Below, piece by piece: positions 31,303-37,826 of a stretch of DNA of 39,094 bases. Every line of letters starts with the position of its first letter. The stretch's first letter is position 1. The translations under genes were made by a program, and so were the position numbers. The notes below the pieces were generated by a model. That model had not been told where the DNA came from, ran no database searches, and saw only the letters and a program-made list of their open reading frames with translations. Origin of the DNA: Gemmatimonadota bacterium (GTDB lineage Bacteria; Gemmatimonadota; Gemmatimonadetes; Gemmatimonadales; Gemmatimonadaceae). Location: contig JACREJ010000105.1 of the NCBI GenBank assembly GCA_016218305.1, positions 1 to 39,094 of the forward strand. Reading direction: 5' to 3'.

Positions 31303-31442
31303 TGCCGCGGATGACGCGGATCGGAAACGGATGGACGCGGATCAGGCCTCTTGGGGGAACTCCTCGCGCGGGCTGGGTCAGCGTGGCGAACTCCCCAAGG
31401 CATGATCCGCGAGATCCGCCCGCATCCGCGTCATCCGCGGCA
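31303..31442. repeat. Palindromic repeat element (CGCGGAT family, copy 2)
   Basis: The 348-base gap between the flavin reductase and the next gene holds this element and no gene. Outer 19-bp perfect inverted repeat: TGCCGCGGATGACGCGGAT (31303-31321) and its complement (31424-31442). The left arm is four 10-mers of type CGCGGATxxx (31306-31345). The centre holds CTTGGGG (31350-31356) and CCCCAAG (31393-31399) as an inner stem. Read on the minus strand, the whole element, including GCCACGCTG in its middle, aligns with copy 1 at 1462-1618. Unlike the others it lies between co-directional genes. Confidence 0.85.
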
Positions 31443-31569
31443 GAGCAGTTGCAGTCAGCCGCCGCCGGCTCGTTCCAACTTAGCAGAGCGGACGTGGTCC
31501 AACGGAACGCTGGCGCGCGACGTCTGCTTCGGTAGGTTGCTCAGTAGACCAGTCACCCGGCTTCAGCGC

Positions 31570-33024
31570 ATGCGCCTGCAATTCGCGACCGCCGTCATCG
31601 CGGTTCTCCTGCTCTCATCGTCGGCCGAGGCGCAAGGCGCGGGGGATCGCGCGCCCGGCGTGCGCGTGAGCGGCACCGTGCACGACAGCGTGGCGCACGC
31701 GCCGCTGGCCGGCGCCTGGGTGCAGCTCGCCAGCGCGGACAGCGTCGCGCATGCGAGCGGAGCGCGCACCGCCATCTCGGACTCCCTGGGGCGGTACGCA
31801 TTCGATGACGTGCCCGAGGGGCGCTACCGGCTGGGCTTCTTTCACGCCGTCCTCGACTCGCTCGGCGTCGAACTGCCCCTCCGCGACCTGACCGTGCGGC
31901 GCGGGCGGCCGGCGCGCCTCGACCTCGCGGTGCCGTCGGGGGGCACGCTGCGCGCGCTCATCTGCGGCGTGCGCTCGCCGCGCGACTCGGGCGTCGTGGT
32001 CACCGGGGGCGCCGTCATCGGCGTGGTGCGCGACGCGCGGGGCGGAGCGCCGGTGGAGGGTGTGACCGTCAGCGGCGAGTGGCTCGAGATCTCGTTTCGC
32101 ACCCAGGGCATCGATCGTCGCCGTCCGCGCGTCGTGGTGACGACGGGGGCCAACGGCTGGTTCGCGCTCTGCAACGCGCCCGCCACCGGCAACCTGTTCC
32201 TCACGGCGAGCCGCGGCGCGGACAGCACGGATCTCGTCGAGGCGACGGTGCCCCTCGAGGGATTCCTGCGACGCGACCTCTACCTCGGTGCGGCGCGCAC
32301 GCAGGTGGTGCGAGACACCACGCCCCGTCCCGACTCGCTTGCGCTCCCGCCGCGCATCGTGCGGTCCGGCGAGGGACGGCTCAGCGGGACCGTGGTGAGC
32401 GCCGATTACCAGCGTCCGCTGGCGGGAGCGATCGTCCACCTCAGCGACGGTCCCACGGCGCGCGCCGACGAACGCGGCGCCTTTACGCTGGTGAACGCGC
32501 CGCTGGGCACGCGCGTGCTGGAGGTGCGCTCCGTCGGCTACTATCCCGACCGCCGCGCCGTGCACGTGGTCGGCGGCATGCCGCCGGTGCGTGTGGCGCT
32601 CTCGACTTTCAAGTCGGTGCTCGACACGGTGAAGATCATCGCCCAGTTCGCCGCGGACCGCCACGGCAGCAGCTTCGAGGACCGGAAGCGCACCGGACTC
32701 GGGCGCTACCTGACGAGCGCCGACCTCGAACGGCGCGGCGCGATCTTCACGTCGGATGCCTTCAAGACACTGGCCGGTGTTCGTCTGGAGCGAAGCAGCG
32801 TCGGCTCTCGCCACATCTACGTGCGCAGCGCCTTCGGCGAGTGGTGTGAGCCGTCGGTGCACATCGACGGGCTGTACATGTGGAACCTCAACGCCGATGA
32901 TATCGATGGCATGGTCAGCCTGCGCTACGTGAAGGGCATCGAGGTCTACACCGAGGCCACGACCCCCATGGAGTTCCAGCGCGCGATGACCGGGTGCGGC
33001 ACGATCCTCATTTGGACCAGGTAA
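31570..33024 (+). CDS. Carboxypeptidase-regulatory-like protein with TonB-receptor plug domain, no barrel (paralogue 1)
   Basis: 484 residues. Signal peptide ending near SSAEAQ. Two or three carboxypeptidase-regulatory-like beta-sandwich domains follow (about 30-120: GTVHDSVAHAPLAGAWVQL...GRYAFDDVPEGRYRLGF; about 140-230: GVVRDARGGAPVEGVTV; about 275-355: GTVVSADYQRPLAGAIVHL). The C-terminus (about 385-484) resembles a TonB-dependent receptor plug: LTSADLERRGAIFTSDAFKTLAGVRLE, IYVRSAFGEWCEPSVHIDG, then ending at GCGTILIWTR where a beta-barrel would normally begin. Paired cysteines in GEWCEPS and TGCGTI are conserved in the neighbour. It is probably a periplasmic or outer-membrane-associated protein of unknown role. 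The ATG at 31570 is chosen for the signal peptide; the frame is open further upstream. Confidence 0.85.
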   Translation: MRLQFATAVIAVLLLSSSAEAQGAGDRAPGVRVSGTVHDSVAHAPLAGAWVQLASADSVAHASGARTAISDSLGRYAFDDVPEGRYRLGFFHAVLDSLGVELPLRDLTVRRGRPARLDLAVPSGGTLRALICGVRSPRDSGVVVTGGAVIGVVRDARGGAPVEGVTVSGEWLEISFRTQGIDRRRPRVVVTTGANGWFALCNAPATGNLFLTASRGADSTDLVEATVPLEGFLRRDLYLGAARTQVVRDTTPRPDSLALPPRIVRSGEGRLSGTVVSADYQRPLAGAIVHLSDGPTARADERGAFTLVNAPLGTRVLEVRSVGYYPDRRAVHVVGGMPPVRVALSTFKSVLDTVKIIAQFAADRHGSSFEDRKRTGLGRYLTSADLERRGAIFTSDAFKTLAGVRLERSSVGSRHIYVRSAFGEWCEPSVHIDGLYMWNLNADDIDGMVSLRYVKGIEVYTEATTPMEFQRAMTGCGTILIWTR

Positions 33025-33040
33025 CGCGGCCTCCCAACGC

Positions 33041-34528
33041 ATGCGGCAACTCTCTCTCGCATTCGTGAGCCTCTTCACGACGGTGGCAGGCAGCGCCGCC
33101 GCGCAGGCGCCCGTGCCGGCGGGCGCCGCACCCGGGGGGAGCATCAGCGGCATGGTGCGCGACAGCCTCGCGCGCGGCCCACTGCCGGGGGCCTGGGTGC
33201 AGGTGGTCGACGCCGGCCGCCAGGCGACGGTCGCGCGCACCGTGATCACCGACTCGCTCGGTCGCTTCTCGTTCAGCGGGGTGCCCAACGGCCGGTATAC
33301 GATCGGCTTCTTCCATGCCGTGCTCGATTCGCTTGGCGTGGAACCGCTCCTGCGGCAGGTGACGGTGTCTCGCGGCAGGGCCACGCGCGTCGAGCTAGCG
33401 ACCCCGTCACCGGCGCGGCTGCGCTCGGCCATCTGCGGCGCGCGCCCCGGGTCTGCCACCGGCGGCGTCGTGCTGGGCGTGCTGCGTGACGCGCTCACGC
33501 GCGAGCCGGTCGCCGGTGCGGCGGTGACCGGAGAGTGGCTCGAGGTGTCGTTCCGGCCGGGCGCCATCGCCCGTCAACGCGGTCGCGTGGACGCCACGAC
33601 GGAGTCGAACGGCTGGTTCGCGCTCTGCAACGTGCCGGCGCGCGGCATGATGTTCCTGCAGGCGAGCCGCGGCGGCGACAGCACAGACGTGCTCGAAATG
33701 CAGATCCCGGCGAGCGGATTCGTGCATCGCCATCTCTATGTCGGGGCGTCACGCACCATCGTCTTCGGAACCGCCCCGCCGGAGACGGACACGCTGATGC
33801 CGGTGCGCCGCATGCGCGTCGGTGAGGGCGTGCTGGCCGGCACGATCGTGACCGCGAGCGGCGGCCGCGCTGTAGCCGGCGCGCTCGTGCGGCTCGGCGA
33901 CAATCCGCCCACGCGCGCCGACGACCGTGGGGCGTTCGTGCTCACCGAAGCACCCACCGGCACGCGGATGCTGGAGGTGCGCGCCGTCGGATATAACCCG
34001 TCGCGCATGGTGGTTGATGTCATTCCGGGAGCGGCGCGGGCGACCGTTCTGCTCGCCACGTCAAAAGCCGTGCTCGACACGGTGAAGGTGACCGTTGCTC
34101 GTGCCGCCGATCGACATGCCAGCGGATTCGAGGACCGCCGACGGTCCGGCGCGGGCACGTATCTCACGGCGCAGCAGATCGCGCGGCGCGGTGCGTTCTC
34201 CACGTCCGACCTGTTCCGCTCGATGCGCGGCATGCGCATCGGGTATGACTACGACACGCTGGAGACCGACGGCAACCCGGATGCACTCGCGGAAATGAAC
34301 CAGCTCAGCGACAAGCGCATCCTGATGCGCGGGATCAGCGGCAACTGGTGCGAGCCTGCACTCTGGTTCGACGGAATCCTGATCCCGGAACTCAGCGCCT
34401 ACGCGCTCGACGGCTGGGTGCCGCCCGACCGGCTGGCCGCCATCGAGATCTACAGCGAGGCGACGGTGCCGCCGCAGTTCCAGCGGCTGCGATCGGGATG
34501 CGGGGCGGTGCTCTTCTGGACGAAATGA
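33041..34528 (+). CDS. Carboxypeptidase-regulatory-like protein with TonB-receptor plug domain, no barrel (paralogue 2)
   Basis: 495 residues, colinear with the gene 16 bases upstream: signal peptide (to about SAAAQ), GMVRDSLARGPLPGAWVQV, GRFSFSGVPNGRYTIGFFHAVLDSLGVE (almost the same as in paralogue 1), GVLRDALTREPVAGAAVTGEWLEVSFR, GTIVTASGGRAVAGALVRL, then the plug: LTAQQIARRGAFSTSDLFRSMRGMRI, RGISGNWCEPALWFDG, GCGAVLFWTK. The plug has about 20 extra residues before RGISGNWC. The pair arose by tandem duplication. The next gene converges with a gap of only 12 bases and no hairpin. Confidence 0.85.
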   Translation: MRQLSLAFVSLFTTVAGSAAAQAPVPAGAAPGGSISGMVRDSLARGPLPGAWVQVVDAGRQATVARTVITDSLGRFSFSGVPNGRYTIGFFHAVLDSLGVEPLLRQVTVSRGRATRVELATPSPARLRSAICGARPGSATGGVVLGVLRDALTREPVAGAAVTGEWLEVSFRPGAIARQRGRVDATTESNGWFALCNVPARGMMFLQASRGGDSTDVLEMQIPASGFVHRHLYVGASRTIVFGTAPPETDTLMPVRRMRVGEGVLAGTIVTASGGRAVAGALVRLGDNPPTRADDRGAFVLTEAPTGTRMLEVRAVGYNPSRMVVDVIPGAARATVLLATSKAVLDTVKVTVARAADRHASGFEDRRRSGAGTYLTAQQIARRGAFSTSDLFRSMRGMRIGYDYDTLETDGNPDALAEMNQLSDKRILMRGISGNWCEPALWFDGILIPELSAYALDGWVPPDRLAAIEIYSEATVPPQFQRLRSGCGAVLFWTK

Positions 34529-34540
34529 CGGCGCGCCGCC

Positions 34541-35746
34541 TCAGGGCGGAGTGAAGGTCGCCCGCACCGAGCGACGCGCGGTCGGGAGCTTGGTGACCGG
34601 CGTACGCGCCGCCGACGCGAACAACTCGGCGCGGGTCCGCGTCTGCGCGGCCGTGCGCCACGTGTAGACGCCGTCGCGCCGGCGCGCGCCAGAAAACCAG
34701 AGCGTCACCATGTCCCGCGGCGCATCGTACGCGAACGTCGACCGATAGACCACGTCGGCGAATTCCGGAATCGCGCCGGCGGTCATCACGGCACTGGGCA
34801 AGGTCCGCCAGGTGACACCGTCGGGACTCGTCGCGAGGAAGACCGCCGTGGTGGCGCAGGTGCCGGGCGCCTTGACCGGGAAGAGCGCCCAGAACTCGGC
34901 GCGCGACGGAATCCACGCGACATCGATGTGCCAGGCGAACTGCCCCGCCGGGCTCGGCATCGTCACGGACTCCGGAGCCGACCAGTCCACGCCATTGGCC
35001 GAGCGTCGCAACTCGACGGATGTGGTGCTGTCGTTGCATCCCGTGCCGGCATTGATGCTCCACATGCGCCAGTCCCCGGCGCGCACCCGCACCACGGACG
35101 GCGAGAGCGCGCTGTTGCGGGGCGCATCGAACAGCGGCTGCCGCGGCGTCCAACGGGACCCGTCCACCGAACGCGTGAGGAAGATGCGGTCCGACCGCCC
35201 GGCTTGTCGGTAGTAGAGCAGCAGTTCGTTCCGGACCGGCGCGTGCACCACATCGGGGTCGGAGAGATGGCCTTCCTGCGGCCGGGCCAAGGGCATTGGC
35301 GCGTTGGGTGCCGCCTTCCATTTCACGCCGTCGAGGCTCGCGTAGAGCGACGGATTCTCGTGCGTGGACGTTCCGCTCGGGTACGGCGTGAGCGCCAGAT
35401 AGAAGTAGCGCCGCCGCCACGGTGCAGCCGGTGCGGCGTAGTCCGGGTGCACGCTCTGGCCGGAACCGTCGTAGGTACGCAGGTCGAGCAGCACGGGAAG
35501 CGACGGGACTTGGAGTGCCGCCACCTCGTTGGTCTCCCGGAGTTCAGGAACCGTCGGGGCGGCCTTGTCCTTCGTGCACCCGGTCGCGAGCACGAGCACC
35601 GCGAAGGCGGCCAGTGCCCGGTATGCGACGCGCGGTTGCGGAGCGTAGAGGAGCAGGGGGCCTCGAAGTGGGAGGGCGAGCGTCGGAGACCGATGGGGCG
35701 GATGCGATAATAGCGTCCACCACGAACGCGCGCGAATTCGCCTCAT
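34541..35746 (-). CDS. Asp-box beta-propeller lipoprotein (sialidase/glycosidase-like fold)
   Basis: About 401 residues from ATG 35746, which overlaps the sulfatase TGA as ATGA (35743-35746). A hydrophobic segment with lipobox LVLATGC lies about 55 residues in, unusually far from the start, so the true start may be a non-standard codon further downstream. The body shows four Asp-box-type turns: SLDGVKW, SVDGSRW, SANGVDW and SPDGVTW, one per blade, as in sialidases and related glycosyl hydrolases (families 33, 43, 32). HLSDPDVVH and HENPSLY contain acidic residues in the place where five-bladed glycosidases keep their active site. It may bind or cleave a sugar polymer; coupling to a sulfatase supports action on a sulfated glycan (inference). 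Confidence 0.75.
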   Translation of the reverse strand: MRRIRARSWWTLLSHPPHRSPTLALPLRGPLLLYAPQPRVAYRALAAFAVLVLATGCTKDKAAPTVPELRETNEVAALQVPSLPVLLDLRTYDGSGQSVHPDYAAPAAPWRRRYFYLALTPYPSGTSTHENPSLYASLDGVKWKAAPNAPMPLARPQEGHLSDPDVVHAPVRNELLLYYRQAGRSDRIFLTRSVDGSRWTPRQPLFDAPRNSALSPSVVRVRAGDWRMWSINAGTGCNDSTTSVELRRSANGVDWSAPESVTMPSPAGQFAWHIDVAWIPSRAEFWALFPVKAPGTCATTAVFLATSPDGVTWRTLPSAVMTAGAIPEFADVVYRSTFAYDAPRDMVTLWFSGARRRDGVYTWRTAAQTRTRAELFASAARTPVTKLPTARRSVRATFTPP

Positions 35747-37239
35747 TCCGGCGGCCGGTCCTCCGCCGCGCGGCAGTTGGCGCCGGTACAGGCGGCGAGC
35801 GCCTTCAGCCAAGCGGAGAGCCGGCGCACGAGCGCCGTGTCGGCGCGGTCGGCCATGTTGTCGAGCTGGAACCGATCGCGATGCAGGTCGTAGAGCTCCC
35901 GCTCCCCGGTGGCATACTCGACGTACGTGTGCTCGCGCGTACGCAGGGCATTGAAGCTGTTGGCCCCGAACATCCCGTCGGTGTCGCCCGGTTCCTCCTG
36001 CGCGTCACGGCCACCGCGGCGTTCAATCATAAATGCGGCGCGGTCCCACGGCGCGGGATTCGCCGAGAGGAGGGGAAGGAATGAACGCCCCTCGACGAAC
36101 GCCGGCGCGGGCACGCCCGCCATCGCGGCGAACGTCGGCGCGAGGTCGTTGTTCAGGACGATCGCCCGCTCGCGCCTGCCCGCCGGCACGCCTGGGCCGC
36201 GCACGACAAAGGGCACGCGAATGTCGGTCTCGTACGCGGTGTTCTTGCCCTGCAGCAGGCGATGCTCGCCAAGGTGAAAGCCGTTGTCCGACGCATAGAC
36301 GATGTACGTGCGTTCGAGCTGTCCCGTCTGCCGTAGCGTCGTGACGACGCTGTCCACGAGGTCATCCACCGACTGGAGCGAGCGCAGGCGGCGGCGATAG
36401 ACGTCCGTGAGGCGCGCGACCATCCGGGGCCGCAGGCGCGGGCGATTGCGAACGACGGCCGGCTTCTCGCTCACGTCGGCTTCGTCGAAGGCCGGCGTCC
36501 GCGGCAGCTCGGTGTCCTCAAAGAGCGTCTCGTGCCGCGGCGCCGCGGTGGAGGGCCCGTGCGGAGTAAACGGCGCCACGTAGATGAAGAACGGCTGGCC
36601 GTCTGCCGCACTGCGCCGAATCAGGTCGGACGCCTTGTGCGCGATGACGTCCACGAGGAAATCCTCGGGACGGCTGCCGTAGCGTACGGACCGGCCGCTC
36701 TCGTTCAGCACGTAGTCGTAGCTGCGGTACGCGTTGCCGCCCACGTACCACTCCGACCATCCCGGTGGCACACCCGAGGCCGGTTGATATCCGTTGAGGT
36801 ACTTGCCGAACATCGCCGTGCGGTAGCCGGCGTCGCGCAGCCAGGTGGCGATGGTCGAGGTCTCTCGGCCGAGGGCGCGGAAGGTCTCGAAGCCACCGAG
36901 CGGCGGCGTATTGCCGCGCACACCGCTGCTGTGCGGATACTGCCCACGCAGGGTGGTGGCGCGCGACGGACAGCAGAGGGAGTACGTGACGAAGTAGTTG
37001 TCGAACGTCGTCCCGGCATCGTGCAGCAGCACCTTGGTCTTCGGCATGAAGGCGTGCAGGGCCGTGTCCTCATCGTCGGTGAGGATGAAGACGATGTTCG
37101 GCCGGTCGACCGGCGCCTGGGTCGCCTGCGTCAAGGCAGCCGGCGATGCCCCCTGGACGCGGCTGCCGGACGTGATCGACGCGGTGCCGACCAGTATGGC
37201 GAGGGCGATGCGGGTGTAACGAGCCGCGTTCGTGTGCAT
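35743..37239 (-). CDS. Type I sulfatase (formylglycine-dependent)
   Basis: 498 residues with a signal peptide (MHTNAARYTRIALAILVGTASITSG). The metal site begins with RPNIVFILTDDED (D55, D56). The formylglycine signature is C90-P-S-R93 in LCCPSRATTLRGQYPHSSGV, so the nucleophile is made by oxidation of Cys90. GKYLNGYQP and the C-terminal ASDNGFHLGEH (DNG metal ligand) follow. It matches N-acetylglucosamine-6-sulfatase/arylsulfatase-type enzymes in order and length. It needs a formylglycine-generating enzyme, which is not in the window. The gene lies 28 bases after the MerR gene and overlaps the Asp-box propeller gene; the three may form one transcript. Confidence 0.93.
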   Translation of the reverse strand: MHTNAARYTRIALAILVGTASITSGSRVQGASPAALTQATQAPVDRPNIVFILTDDEDTALHAFMPKTKVLLHDAGTTFDNYFVTYSLCCPSRATTLRGQYPHSSGVRGNTPPLGGFETFRALGRETSTIATWLRDAGYRTAMFGKYLNGYQPASGVPPGWSEWYVGGNAYRSYDYVLNESGRSVRYGSRPEDFLVDVIAHKASDLIRRSAADGQPFFIYVAPFTPHGPSTAAPRHETLFEDTELPRTPAFDEADVSEKPAVVRNRPRLRPRMVARLTDVYRRRLRSLQSVDDLVDSVVTTLRQTGQLERTYIVYASDNGFHLGEHRLLQGKNTAYETDIRVPFVVRGPGVPAGRRERAIVLNNDLAPTFAAMAGVPAPAFVEGRSFLPLLSANPAPWDRAAFMIERRGGRDAQEEPGDTDGMFGANSFNALRTREHTYVEYATGERELYDLHRDRFQLDNMADRADTALVRRLSAWLKALAACTGANCRAAEDRPPE

Positions 37240-37267
37240 GGTGATAACCGGATCGCTGGCCGCTCGG

Positions 37268-37726
37268 TCAGCCGCGCGTTCCAGCGCCGGTCAGCGTGCC
37301 GAGAATGCGGCAATGGCCGATGCCGGCATCGCCGGCGCACGCGTCGATGACGTGGCGCAATTCCGTCCGGAGTCGCTTGAGCTGGGCGAGCTTCTCCTCG
37401 ACCTGCGCGAGATGGGCGCGTGCGATGGCGTCGACTTCCTCACACGGCCGGGACGGATCACTCGACGCCAGCTGCATCAGCTCCTTCACATCGTCGAGGG
37501 CGAAGCCCAGTTCGCGCGCGCGCCGCAGGAACCGCACGCGCTCGACGTCAGCCGAGGTATAGAGCCGGTACTGGCCCTCGCCACGTCGCGCGGGGACCGG
37601 GAGCACCCCTTGGTGCTCGTAGAAACGAACAGCTTCGGGCGTACACCCAGTCCGTGAGGCAAGTTCGCCGATGCTGAACTCACGCTTCGGGAGCGGGTTT
37701 TGCGCCACCTGCGTCATGTCGGACAC
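37268..37726 (-). CDS. MerR family metal-responsive transcription regulator
   Basis: 152 residues. N-terminal winged HTH: FSIGELASRTGCTPEAVRFYEHQGVLP (17-43), wing with GQYRLYTSADVERVRFL. Dimerisation helix about 97-128. Metal-binding cysteines C95, C130 and C139: the spacing 35 and 9 equals that of C82, C117 and C126 in Tn501 MerR, and PbrR/CadR proteins use a similar set. It should bind a soft metal ion (Hg, Pb, Cd or Zn) and activate the divergent promoter at 37735-37765. GGAG lies eight bases before the ATG. Which metal it senses is open; the operator looks closer to CadR/PbrR sites. Confidence 0.92.
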   Translation of the reverse strand: MSDMTQVAQNPLPKREFSIGELASRTGCTPEAVRFYEHQGVLPVPARRGEGQYRLYTSADVERVRFLRRARELGFALDDVKELMQLASSDPSRPCEEVDAIARAHLAQVEEKLAQLKRLRTELRHVIDACAGDAGIGHCRILGTLTGAGTRG

Positions 37727-37734
37727 TCCGGGGC

Positions 37735-37765
37735 TTGACCTTGTAGTGACTACAAGGTTTAAGGT
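37735..37765 (+). promoter_or_regulatory. MerR-type promoter with 19-bp spacer and perfect dyad operator
   Basis: TTGACC (-35, 37735-37740), a spacer of 19 bases, TAAGGT (-10, 37760-37765). The dyad ACCTTGTAG-TGA-CTACAAGGT (37738-37758) is perfect and sits in the spacer. The overlong spacer that only a metal-bound MerR dimer can twist into register is the hallmark of the family. It points towards the TonB-dependent receptor gene, away from the merR-like gene, which starts nine bases to its left. Confidence 0.9.
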
Positions 37766-37826
37766 ACGTGGAGTCTCCTTCGGATGCCATGCGCTCTATC
37801 CCATCCTTCGTCCAGGTGTGCTGCCT

